A stretch of DNA of 8,308 nt from Brotonthovivens sp045629925 (GTDB lineage Bacteria; Bacillota; Clostridia; Lachnospirales; Lachnospiraceae). Position numbers and translations under genes: made by a program. This document shows, one piece after another, positions 1 through 6,169 of this stretch. The notes beneath the pieces are model-generated. The model was not told the DNA's origin. It did not search any database and saw nothing but the letters and a program-made list of their open reading frames with translations. The DNA lies in the NCBI GenBank assembly GCA_045629925.1, contig JAZQSD010000002.1, positions 1 to 8,308 of the forward strand, written 5' to 3'. The number at the start of each line of letters is the position of its first letter. Position 1 is the first letter of the stretch.

Positions 1-2
1 GA

Positions 3-194
3 ATCGCCGCCCCAAACCATGAACTTCTGGTCTTCGCCGTATGTGTTCCACACTGTTGTTAATACTTCTGTTGCATCAGCATATGTTGCTGCTTCTGTCT
101 GTCCCTGGTCACCAGCTGGTGCATCAGAGTTTCCACATCCAGCAAAAGCAAAAATGCATGCTGCTGCTAAAATCATTGCAATAATCTTATTCAT
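3..194 (-). CDS. Lipoprotein of unknown function (5' part only)
   Basis: Leftward gene cut by the left edge; only the first 64 codons are visible and no stop is reached. The N-terminus is a classic lipoprotein signal: MNKII, a hydrophobic stretch (residues 5-18) and a lipobox F-A-G-C with the lipidated cysteine at residue 20. An Asn/Gln/Ala-rich, low-complexity tether follows (about residues 21-37), then the start of a folded domain (T-Y-A-D-A-T-E-V-L, ending near M-V-W-G-G-D). It should be exported by Sec, lipidated and anchored on the outer face of the membrane. The ATG is chosen because a strong AAGGAG-type site (complement of 200-209) lies just upstream and a near-consensus promoter precedes it. 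Similar lipoproteins with this post-tether motif seem common in Lachnospiraceae as uncharacterised proteins (recollection only). It could also be a substrate-binding protein; too little is visible to decide. Confidence 0.85.
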   Translation of the reverse strand, partial: MNKIIAMILAAACIFAFAGCGNSDAPAGDQGQTEAATYADATEVLTTVWNTYGEDQKFMVWGGD

Positions 195-211
195 ATTTAC
201 TTCTCCTTTTG

Positions 212-241
212 TTGACTTAAAATGTAATAATGTTTTAGTAT
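212..241 (+). promoter_or_regulatory. Candidate sigma-A promoter of the 83-aa gene / tRNA-editing gene unit
   Basis: TTGACT (212-217) and TAGTAT (236-241) are separated by 18 bases and point right, towards the gene at 329. The -10 is imperfect. This promoter would lie inside the leader of the divergent lipoprotein gene, so the two units would overlap at their 5' ends. The start would be near 248, giving a leader of about 80 bases. Confidence 0.4.
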
Positions 242-258
242 GATATACAAACAAGGCT

Positions 259-287
259 ATTATACATGGGTGACTATATTAATTCAA
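259..287 (-). promoter_or_regulatory. Sigma-A promoter of the lipoprotein gene
   Basis: On the minus strand, TTGAAT (complement of 282-287) is followed after exactly 17 bases by a perfect TATAAT (complement of 259-264). The predicted transcript starts near position 252, giving a leader of about 57 bases before the ATG at 194. This is the best promoter in the window. Confidence 0.8.
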
Positions 288-328
288 TGAAAATAATGTG
301 AAAAAAGTCTTAAAATTAGGAGGAACTT

Positions 329-580
329 ATGGGAAAGATAATACCAGAGGATATTACCGCATTAAATATGGAACTCTTTCGTTCCAAATTATATTTCAGA
401 TTAAATCTGCAGGAGGATGAAGAGACGGCAGTCATTGAAGCTCAGGGTGGATATGACAAGCTGGAATCTGCCTGCGAGCTGATCCGCGACTATTATATGG
501 AACGAGGCTGCTGGACTATTTTTGGAGAAGATCTGAAAAGTTTTCAGCTGGAAGCTATGGAAAGTGAGTTTGAGTTTTAA
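329..580 (+). CDS. Small acidic protein of unknown function (83 aa)
   Basis: I do not recognise a family. It encodes a complete 83-residue soluble protein with no signal peptide or membrane segment. It is strongly acidic (many Glu/Asp, C-terminus E-S-E-F-E-F). The predicted pattern is a strand-like segment (K-L-Y-F-R-L-N-L, about residues 20-27), a second (T-A-V-I-E-A, 33-38), an amphipathic helix (Y-D-K-L-E-S-A-C-E-L-I-R-D-Y-Y, 42-56) and a helical tail, so a small alpha/beta fold is plausible. The start is supported by AGGAGG at 319-324, five bases before the ATG. Its TAA overlaps the ATG of the next gene by one base (TAATG at 578-582), which implies translational coupling and perhaps a shared role with the tRNA deacylase, though that is inference. 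Confidence 0.75.
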   Translation: MGKIIPEDITALNMELFRSKLYFRLNLQEDEETAVIEAQGGYDKLESACELIRDYYMERGCWTIFGEDLKSFQLEAMESEFEF

Positions 581-1116
581 TGTTGGAATTAGTAAAAGGC
601 AGACCAGCAGATACAACCGGTCGAGAGGAAAAAGAAATCAGAGTCTATGACCTGTTAGATCAGTTGGGAATCGAATATGAAAGAATTGATCACGAGAGAA
701 CAGATACAATGGAAGCTTGTGAAGAGGTGGATAAAAGTTTGCATGCGGACACCTGCAAGAATTTGTTTTTGTGCAATCGCCAGAAGACGGATTTTTACCT
801 TCTGATGATGCCAGGGGATAAGAAGTTTCTGACGAAGGATCTGTCCAAACAGCTGGGAACGGCAAGATTGTCCTTTGCGGGACCAGAGGAGATGGAACGA
901 TACCTTGATATCACTCCGGGGTCTGTTAGTGTTATGGGCCTTATGAATGACACAGAAAATCACGTGAGACTCCTTGTGGATACGGACCTTTTAAATGGTG
1001 AGTATTTCGGTTGTCACCCATGCGTAAATACAGTAAGTCTGAGAGTAAAAACAAAAGAAGTGCTGGAGATTTTTGTAAAAGCAGTGCATCATGAAGTAAC
1101 CTACGTTACATTATAA
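580..1116 (+). CDS. YbaK/ProX-type aminoacyl-tRNA deacylase (ProXp-like editing protein)
   Basis: A 178-residue cytosolic protein of the YbaK/EbsC superfamily, closest in look to free-standing prolyl-tRNA-synthetase-associated editing proteins (ProX, ProXp-ala, PrdX). In the studied members the enzyme hydrolyses alanine wrongly attached to tRNA-Pro. Seen here: an N-terminal helix and strand (V-Y-D-L-L-D-Q-L-G-I-E-Y, residues 22-33), the T-C-K-N-L-F-L block with the family's Lys60-Asn61 pair, the central M-M-P-G-D-K-K-F segment, the P-G-S-V-S-V-M-G-L segment (113-121), and the G-C-H-P-C-V-N-T block with His146. Lys, Asn and His are the pocket residues known for ProXp-ala (from memory). The length suits the family, with about 15 extra N-terminal residues. 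It starts inside the stop of the 83-aa gene with no strong Shine-Dalgarno of its own, so coupling is likely. A regulatory PrdX role in proline metabolism is an alternative, but no proline-reductase genes are visible. Confidence 0.85.
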   Translation: MLELVKGRPADTTGREEKEIRVYDLLDQLGIEYERIDHERTDTMEACEEVDKSLHADTCKNLFLCNRQKTDFYLLMMPGDKKFLTKDLSKQLGTARLSFAGPEEMERYLDITPGSVSVMGLMNDTENHVRLLVDTDLLNGEYFGCHPCVNTVSLRVKTKEVLEIFVKAVHHEVTYVTL

Positions 1117-1120
1117 AAAT

Positions 1121-1178
1121 AAAAGCTGATCGCGACAGATCTGCATAGGGATATGCGTGTCTGTTGGGATCAGCTTTT
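1121..1178. terminator. Bidirectional terminator between the tRNA deacylase and MATE genes
   Basis: An 11-bp perfect outer stem (AAAAGCTGATC at 1121-1131 with GATCAGCTTTT at 1168-1178) encloses two further short pairings: ACAGA 1135-1139 with TCTGT 1160-1164, and GCATA 1143-1147 with TATGC 1152-1156. Read leftward, the stem is followed by TTTTATTTTTA; read rightward by TTTTGTGTT. It serves both converging genes, and the tail is better for the leftward MATE transcript. Confidence 0.85.
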
Positions 1179-1184
1179 GTGTTA

Positions 1185-2498
1185 TTATTTGGAAATCTTT
1201 CTCTGGTTCTTGATAACGCCGATTGCGACAACAATCGCAGTGACAGCTTCCGCAACAGGGAATGCAAGCCAGACACCGGTCATGCCAAGGAGTGCGGATA
1301 ATATGATGGCACATACAATAATCGCTACAAATCCGCGCAGGATGGAGGTGATAAATGACCAGCGAGCGTTTTCTGTGGCTGCAAGATAGCCGGTGCCAAC
1401 GATGTTGAAACCTGCAAAAAGGTATCCCACGAAGTAAATGCGCACACCCTCGGTGGCTAATGTGGCCATCTGGATATTGTTCTCGCTGTTAAAAATCTGC
1501 ACTAACGGGCCTGTGAACACCTGTGTTACCACGATGCCCGCAACTGCAATGACAATAGCGGTAAGGATGGATAATTTTAACACTCTTGTCACAGAACCTG
1601 GATCGGACTTCCCATAAAAACTGCTGAACAGTGGCTGGGAACCCTGAGAAAGACCGTTGAACAAGGAAAAGGCCACAATGGAAATATTGGCCACAATACC
1701 GTATGCTGCAAGGCCGATGTTGCCTACAATTGCAAGAATCAGGAAATTGAAAACCAAAGTGGTAACCCCGGAGGACATCTCGCCTACAAAGCCGGACATT
1801 CCAAGCTGACAGGAGCGAACCAGTCTTTTGAAAGATGGCAGCGCCAGTTTGAAGTGAATGGTGTTATATTTTTTGCGAAAGTGAAGGCAGCAGATCAACA
1901 CACCAACGATTGGAGAAAAGGCGGTTGCCAAAGCGGCGCCTTCCATGCCCATGCCAAGCGGGAACATCAGCACATAGTCAAAGACAATATTGAACAGGGT
2001 GCTGATAAGCGTAGCTGCCATTGCAAGAGAAGGGTCCTTATCGTTTCGAACAAAGGCGTTAAACACTTGGCTCAACATAAAGAAAGCGGCAAAAGACATG
2101 AAAATGCGAGTGTAGTTGGTGCCTACAGAAACAATTGTTGCATCGCCGCCCAGCAAAGTAAGCAACTGGGATGGAACAAACAGGCCCAGCAACAAAAACA
2201 CAATACCGATAAGGATCACGAAAATAATTGCATTGGAAAAATAATAATTTTTTTCCTCGTCATTTCTGGCGCTGGCGATATTGAAACGTGTTGCCGCACC
2301 AAGACCGATCATGGAACCAATCGCATAAATCAAACTGTAAATAGGAAGAACAAGATTCAATGCAGCGATTCCGTTGGATCCGGCAGCGATGGAGATGAAC
2401 AGGGTGTCAGCGATAATGTAGGCGGACATGCCCATCATCCCAAGCATGTTCTGTGATATGTATTTTGTAAATAATCTGTTGATAGAAAGTGCGTTCAT
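1185..2498 (-). CDS. MATE-family multidrug/metabolite efflux transporter
   Basis: A 437-residue integral membrane protein with about twelve hydrophobic segments, the usual size for MATE antiporters, which expel drugs or cationic metabolites using a Na+ or H+ gradient. Family landmarks are A-D-T-L-F-I (residues 30-35) in helix 1, the G-x-A-A-T-R-F-N-I-A block (67-76) after helix 2, the V-R-N-D-K-D-P-S-L-A-M segment (150-160) leading to N-I-V-F-D-Y-V (170-176), and Q-G-S-Q-P-L-F-S-S-F-Y-G (285-296) in the second half, as in MepA/DinF-like members. The tail is basic (K-N-Q-R-K-I-S-K). A TTG start at 2513 is possible but unlikely: the ATG at 2498 has GGAG (complement of 2504-2507) five bases upstream, and that site lies inside the longer reading frame. 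It is a single gene converging on the tRNA-editing unit and divergent from spoVT. Its substrate cannot be told from sequence. Confidence 0.93.
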   Translation of the reverse strand: MNALSINRLFTKYISQNMLGMMGMSAYIIADTLFISIAAGSNGIAALNLVLPIYSLIYAIGSMIGLGAATRFNIASARNDEEKNYYFSNAIIFVILIGIVFLLLGLFVPSQLLTLLGGDATIVSVGTNYTRIFMSFAAFFMLSQVFNAFVRNDKDPSLAMAATLISTLFNIVFDYVLMFPLGMGMEGAALATAFSPIVGVLICCLHFRKKYNTIHFKLALPSFKRLVRSCQLGMSGFVGEMSSGVTTLVFNFLILAIVGNIGLAAYGIVANISIVAFSLFNGLSQGSQPLFSSFYGKSDPGSVTRVLKLSILTAIVIAVAGIVVTQVFTGPLVQIFNSENNIQMATLATEGVRIYFVGYLFAGFNIVGTGYLAATENARWSFITSILRGFVAIIVCAIILSALLGMTGVWLAFPVAEAVTAIVVAIGVIKNQRKISK

Positions 2499-2524
2499 AA
2501 TTACTCCAAACAAATACAGATATT

Positions 2525-2552
2525 ATTTTATCATCAAGTCAACCGATTTTAA
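2525..2552 (-). promoter_or_regulatory. Candidate promoter of the MATE gene
   Basis: On the minus strand TTAAAA (complement of 2547-2552) lies 16 bases before TAAAAT (complement of 2525-2530), placing a start about 7 bases further left. A TTGACT (complement of 2537-2542) also lies here but has no -10 at a normal distance. The assignment is tentative because the region is AT-rich. Confidence 0.35.
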
Positions 2553-2583
2553 CACAGGTCCTATGAAAAGTAAAGGAAGGTGC

Positions 2584-2613
2584 TTGGTGTATAAAAATAA
2601 ATGTTGGTATATT
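2584..2613 (+). promoter_or_regulatory. Candidate promoter of spoVT
   Basis: TTGGTG (2584-2589) and TATATT (2608-2613) are 18 bases apart, resembling a sigma-A promoter. In Bacillus subtilis spoVT is read by the forespore factor sigma-G. I could not fit a sigma-G pair here with proper spacing: a GTATA at 2589 and TATATTA at 2608 are only 14 bases apart. The sigma factor used is therefore open. Confidence 0.35.
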
Positions 2614-2616
2614 ATT

Positions 2617-2660
2617 TCTCCTTTTACAGATAATACATGTACAAGTTTTGAAAAAGGAGA
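2617..2660 (+). promoter_or_regulatory. Inverted repeat that could mask the spoVT ribosome binding site
   Basis: TCTCCTTTT (2617-2625) is a perfect 9-base complement of AAAAGGAGA (2652-2660), which contains the Shine-Dalgarno sequence of spoVT. The 26-base loop carries the palindrome TACATGTA (2634-2641). If both arms are on the mRNA, the ribosome binding site would be paired. The predicted sigma-A start near 2620 would trim the left arm to about six pairs, so the effect depends on the true transcript start. Confidence 0.4.
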
Positions 2661-2669
2661 TTTTTATAT

Positions 2670-3218
2670 ATGAAAGCAACAGGAATTGTTCGCAGAATCG
2701 ACGATCTTGGCAGGGTTGTGGTGCCAAAGGAAATCCGCAGAACATTGCGCATTCGCGAGGGGGATCCGCTGGAAATCTTTACGGATCGAAAAGGAGAGAT
2801 TATTTTCAAGAAATATTCTCCCATCGGAGAACTGAGAGAATTTGCAGAGGCATACGCTGACAGTATTGCAAGAACCTCAGGCAGTCTTGTCTGTGTCACC
2901 GACTGTGACCATGTAATCGCGGCTTCTGGAAAAGGAAAAAGAAATTACGAAGGAAAACCTATCAGTCAGCAGATGGCAGAGTTGATTGGAGACAGAAACC
3001 GCAGGTTTGCCAGTAAAAATGATCAGGAATTTTTAAAGATCACGCTGGACGATGCCAGAGAATATGAAAGTCAGGCCATTGCGCCGATTATTTGCGAGGG
3101 AGATGCAATCGGTGCGGTGATCCTCTGTGGATTGGAAGATGGGAAAAACAGCAAAGAGACAGAGGAAAAACTGACCATGACAGCGGCAGATTTTTTTGGC
3201 CGCCAGATGGAACAGTAA
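2670..3218 (+). CDS. spoVT: Stage V sporulation protein T (SpoVT), AbrB-type regulator
   Basis: A 182-residue DNA-binding protein, full length for SpoVT. Residues 1-50 form the swapped-hairpin AbrB domain with the nearly invariant block M-K-A-T-G-I-V-R-R-I-D-D-L-G-R-V-V-V-P-K and E-I-R-R-T-L-R-I. Residues about 55-178 match the GAF-like domain that stabilises the tetramer (S-L-V-C-V-T-D-C-D-H-V-I-A-A-S-G-K, 72-88; A-I-G-A-V-I-L-C-G, 146-154). In Bacillus SpoVT tunes sigma-G-dependent genes in the forespore and affects coat and germination properties; related proteins in Clostridia are essential for late sporulation. The ATG is placed by AAGGAG (2654-2659), with a slightly long 10-base gap. 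In many Firmicutes spoVT sits beside mfd and spoVB-type genes; here it is flanked by a MATE gene and a DNA-repair pair. It supports a spore-forming host. Confidence 0.95.
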   Translation: MKATGIVRRIDDLGRVVVPKEIRRTLRIREGDPLEIFTDRKGEIIFKKYSPIGELREFAEAYADSIARTSGSLVCVTDCDHVIAASGKGKRNYEGKPISQQMAELIGDRNRRFASKNDQEFLKITLDDAREYESQAIAPIICEGDAIGAVILCGLEDGKNSKETEEKLTMTAADFFGRQMEQ

Positions 3219-3248
3219 AGATTTGAAAAGAGGGATAAAAATAGGACT

Positions 3249-3258
3249 CGCAATTGCG
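3249..3258. repeat. Short perfect palindrome upstream of the nuclease gene
   Basis: CGCAATTGCG is a perfect 10-base palindrome lying just upstream of the candidate extended -10 at 3266-3274, where a regulator could bind. No matching second copy is seen in the window, so its role is unknown. Confidence 0.3.
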
Positions 3259-3265
3259 GGAAATA

Positions 3266-3274
3266 TGTTATAGT
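3266..3274 (+). promoter_or_regulatory. Candidate extended -10 promoter of the nuclease/ATPase operon
   Basis: TGTTATAGT fits the extended -10 form TGnTATAAT with one mismatch. No good -35 is visible, which is common for extended -10 promoters. The start would be near 3281, a few bases before a perfect stem-loop. Confidence 0.4.
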
Positions 3275-3285
3275 TGGAACAGGAT

Positions 3286-3308
3286 GGTGTGTCGAAAAAC
3301 GACACACC
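3286..3308 (+). other. Perfect stem-loop in the leader of the nuclease gene
   Basis: GGTGTGTCG (3286-3294) pairs perfectly with CGACACACC (3300-3308) around an AAAAA loop. No run of T follows on either strand, so it is not a normal intrinsic terminator. It lies between spoVT and the nuclease gene, about 57 bases before the ATG. If the promoter at 3266-3274 is real, it would be at the extreme 5' end of the transcript, where such hairpins often protect mRNA. Confidence 0.6.
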
Positions 3309-3364
3309 GAAGATACATAGGTGTGAAGCAGGGGATTTTCCCAATGTTTGCTGGAGGGATTGAT

Positions 3365-4423
3365 ATGAGATTTATCCATATGGCAGATTGTCATCTTGGG
3401 GTGGCGCCAGACGCAGGAAAGCCATGGAGTGACAGAAGAAAACAGGATATATGGAACAGCTTTTTTGAAGTGATTGATGTGGCGGCTAGAGAAAAGGTGG
3501 AACTTTTGTTGATTGCTGGCGATCTCTTTCATCGACAGCCTTTGAAACGGGAGCTCAAAGAAGTGGCTGCAGCATTTGGACAGATTCCGGACACAGAAGT
3601 GGTACTTGTGGCAGGCAATCACGACTACCTTCATCCTAAATCTTATTACCGAGGATTCCCGTGGCCAGAGAATGTACATATGTTGTCAGAAGATCAGGTG
3701 GAGCCGGTTTGCTTGGAGAAGATTCACACAACTGTCTGGGGCAACAGTTACTGGAAGCCAGAAGACGGACGCAGACTGTATGACAATCTAGAGATTAATG
3801 GTACGGAGCCTGGATATCACATCTTACTAGGGCATGGCGGTGATGAAAAACATCGTCCCTTTAATATAAGGAAAATAGAGGAAGCGGGGTTTGACTATGC
3901 GGCCTTTGGTCATATCCATAAGGCAGAGCAGCTAGTGCCTCAGAAAGTGGTGATGGCAGGGGCATTAGAACCTACGGACTGCAATGATTTTGGCCCGCAT
4001 GGCTATTGGATGGGAGAGCTGTCTGACACCGGTTGCCAGGTGCGGTTTCTTCCTATTAAAAAGTGTGAATATATCAAACAGGAATTGATCGTAAATGGAA
4101 AGATGTCCTGGAATCAGATTTACACAGAAGTACAGGCGCTTTTAGATCAAAGGGAAGACTATCAGATCTCCCATATTCGTTTGGTGGGATACAGAGATGG
4201 AGATCTAGAAATTGACAAGGATGTACTGTCTGCCTTAGAGCGAGTAGTAAGGGTGAGCGATGAGACCTTGCCAGATTATCAGTTTGAAAAATTGCGCCAG
4301 CAGCATGAAGGAACCCTGTTAGGCAATTATATCGAAACATTGCTTCAGCATCCGGATTACAGTCTGGCCCGGACAGCCTTGTATTACGGAGTATGGGCAA
4401 TGATAGAATCTATGGAAGATTAG
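3365..4423 (+). CDS. yhaO: Metallophosphoesterase DNA nuclease, YhaO/SbcD/Mre11-like
   Basis: A 352-residue calcineurin-like phosphoesterase of the DNA-repair exonuclease type (YhaO, SbcD, Mre11), expected to use two Mn2+-type ions to cut DNA ends as partner of the ATPase encoded next. All five metal motifs are present: D8-x-H10 (M-A-D-C-H-L-G), G-D53 (I-A-G-D-L-F-H-R), G-N85-H86-D87, H157 in L-L-G-H-G-G-D, and H183-x-H185 in F-G-H-I-H. The catalytic core covers about residues 1-220, and a smaller capping and partner-binding region follows (about 225-352). The frame is open from a TTG at 3254, but the ATG at 3365 is preferred: it has GGAGGG at 3353-3358, six bases upstream, and the conserved M-R-F-I-H-M-A-D begins there. 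The ATPase follows after nine bases. The size is slightly short of Bacillus YhaO (about 400 residues, from memory). Confidence 0.92.
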   Translation: MRFIHMADCHLGVAPDAGKPWSDRRKQDIWNSFFEVIDVAAREKVELLLIAGDLFHRQPLKRELKEVAAAFGQIPDTEVVLVAGNHDYLHPKSYYRGFPWPENVHMLSEDQVEPVCLEKIHTTVWGNSYWKPEDGRRLYDNLEINGTEPGYHILLGHGGDEKHRPFNIRKIEEAGFDYAAFGHIHKAEQLVPQKVVMAGALEPTDCNDFGPHGYWMGELSDTGCQVRFLPIKKCEYIKQELIVNGKMSWNQIYTEVQALLDQREDYQISHIRLVGYRDGDLEIDKDVLSALERVVRVSDETLPDYQFEKLRQQHEGTLLGNYIETLLQHPDYSLARTALYYGVWAMIESMED

Positions 4424-4432
4424 GTACATAGC

Positions 4433-6061
4433 ATGATTATTAGAGAAGTAAACATTAAAAGTTTTGGAAAATTACAGAATCGAAAGTACACTTTTTCCGA
4501 TGGGATCAATGTAATCTACGGTGAGAATGAAGCGGGAAAGTCTACCCTGCAGCAGTTTATAAAAGCCATGCTGTTTGGTCTGGACAAGAAAAGAGGACGG
4601 GCTTTGGAGGATGAGTATCAGAGATACGAGCCATGGGAGTCCCCAGCTCATTTTGCGGGGAGCTTGATCTTTGAGACCGGCGGTCAGCGTTTCTTGCTGG
4701 AGCGAAACTTTTATCATAAGGAAAATACAGTTCGACTGTTAAATATGGGAGATTTGGAGGAGCTTTCTGTAGAAAAAGGGGACCTTAGCATGCTCCTTGG
4801 CAATGTGACCAAGTCTGCCTATGAAAATACGTACTGTATTTCTCAGGCAAAGCAGTTGCCACAGGCGGAGCTTGGCACTATTTTAGCAGACGAGAAAACC
4901 AATCTTGCACAGACAAGTGATGCTAGCTTCCAACTGTCCCATGCACTTGATAAATTGGAACAGAAGAAAAAACAATTTTCCAAGAGAAAGAAAGAATTAG
5001 AGCAAGAACGTCAGAGCCAGATCGATCAGTTAAGATCCCAACAGAGATTGTTGGAACTGCAGATGGGGCAGCAGTATGAGAAGGTTTCTATGTTAAAGAG
5101 TCAGGAACTTCAGCTGGAGCAGAGCATGCGCGTTGCCAAGGCCAATGAGGCAGCAGTTGGGCAGAAGGTTAAGAAGGAGCAGGAGCCGGAGATTACAGGT
5201 GGACACGACAAGAAGCGTCAGTGGAATCCATTTGTAATTGTAGGTGTGGCGGGAGCACTTTTGACTCAGATCATCCTTACCTGGATGGAATTTGCGGAGA
5301 CACCTTGCCGTATTGTGCAGGCGGTTTTCATAGTAGTTCTGATTATAGGAATTGTGCAGACCATTAAAAAGAATGCTGCGGAAGATAGAGCAAGAGAACA
5401 GAGTCATTATAGGAATTACAAAGAAGAAGCGGAACAGAAACAGTTCTATCAGGACCAGCAGAAACAGTTCTACACAGAATATCGTCAGGTGCAGATTGCC
5501 AGAGAGACTTTGGAACAGGAATTGCAGGAGCAGGAGCTGCTTTTTGAAAATAATCAGCAGCAGCAGACTGAAGCGGAACAGGTCGGCCAGGAAGAACGAG
5601 AGATTCTTCGTGAGATGGAAGCTCTGAATCTGGCAACCGAGACCATGAAACAGCTGGCGTCTCAGCTTGCGCAGGATTCTGAAGACGTTGTAAACAGTAG
5701 GATGTCAGAAATCTTGTCTGCTATTACTGGAGGCAAATACGATGATCTGCTGTTGGAAGATAATAAACAGCTGTATCTGACCGATAATTACACAAAACGT
5801 AAGCCAGAACATTACAGCCAGGCCACTATGCAGCAAATGTATTTTGCTTATAGAATGGCAGCGGGAGAAATGCTGGCCAAGGAAGAGCCATTGCCATTTT
5901 TGTTTGACGAAGCATTCGGTTCATACGATGAGAATCGTCTTCGCCAGGTGTTGAAATGGCTGTCAGAACAGGATCGACAGGCGATGATATTTACCTGCAG
6001 ACGGTTAGAAAGCATGATCTTGCAAGAAACTGGCGTAAGTTTTACAGAAATTTATATGTAA
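4433..6061 (+). CDS. yhaN: Membrane-anchored Rad50/SbcC-like ATPase, YhaN-type
   Basis: A 542-residue SMC/Rad50-like ATPase, partner of the nuclease upstream. The N-terminal half-site has Walker A G-E-N-E-A-G-K-S-T (30-38) after the typical I-K-S-F-G-K start, and a probable Q-loop near S-Q138-A-K. A Gln/Lys/Glu-rich coiled coil (about 168-250) leads to two hydrophobic segments (about 265-284 and 291-310) separated by a short E-F-A-E-T-P-C-R turn. A second coiled coil returns (about 315-415). The C-terminal half-site has a signature-like Y-S-Q-A-T-M-Q-Q-M-Y-F-A-Y-R (461-474), Walker B L-P-F-L-F-D492-E493 and a D-loop S-Y-D-E-N-R. No C-x-x-C zinc hook is present; the membrane hairpin sits at that place. 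Bacillus YhaN is much longer (over 900 residues, from memory), so the coiled coil here is short. The start has only a weak AGG nine to eleven bases upstream and follows the nuclease stop by nine bases, suggesting coupled translation. Confidence 0.9.
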   Translation: MIIREVNIKSFGKLQNRKYTFSDGINVIYGENEAGKSTLQQFIKAMLFGLDKKRGRALEDEYQRYEPWESPAHFAGSLIFETGGQRFLLERNFYHKENTVRLLNMGDLEELSVEKGDLSMLLGNVTKSAYENTYCISQAKQLPQAELGTILADEKTNLAQTSDASFQLSHALDKLEQKKKQFSKRKKELEQERQSQIDQLRSQQRLLELQMGQQYEKVSMLKSQELQLEQSMRVAKANEAAVGQKVKKEQEPEITGGHDKKRQWNPFVIVGVAGALLTQIILTWMEFAETPCRIVQAVFIVVLIIGIVQTIKKNAAEDRAREQSHYRNYKEEAEQKQFYQDQQKQFYTEYRQVQIARETLEQELQEQELLFENNQQQQTEAEQVGQEEREILREMEALNLATETMKQLASQLAQDSEDVVNSRMSEILSAITGGKYDDLLLEDNKQLYLTDNYTKRKPEHYSQATMQQMYFAYRMAAGEMLAKEEPLPFLFDEAFGSYDENRLRQVLKWLSEQDRQAMIFTCRRLESMILQETGVSFTEIYM

Positions 6062-6169
6062 AATTAAAAATTTTTGTTGTAATCGAGAAAGACTTATGCG
6101 AAAATGGTGGATGTGTAGCGCTAAGTTATAACAGACGCGTAATGCGTATATTTGGAGAAGGAGATTAAA

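Noticed and set aside
1854..2456. A 200-codon open frame on the plus strand opposite the MATE gene
   Set aside because: It has low-complexity His/Gln/Asn/Lys-rich content and lies fully antisense to a clear membrane transporter; it is a shadow of that gene's codon pattern.
2589..2614. A sigma-G promoter for spoVT
   Set aside because: GTATA and TATATTA resemble the two elements, but the gap of 14 bases is too short for sigma-G, which normally needs 17 or 18.
3286..3308. The stem-loop as a spoVT terminator
   Set aside because: No T run follows it on either strand, so I list it as a leader stem-loop instead.
3071..3679. A 202-codon minus-strand frame across the end of spoVT and the start of the nuclease gene
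   Set aside because: It overlaps two well-supported genes and an intergenic stem-loop, and its protein shows no recognisable motif.
6062..6169. A terminator after the ATPase gene
   Set aside because: The AAAAATTTTT stretch just after the stop has no GC-rich stem; the gap shows only a possible -10 (TATAAC) for the next gene and a small ACGC/GCGT repeat.
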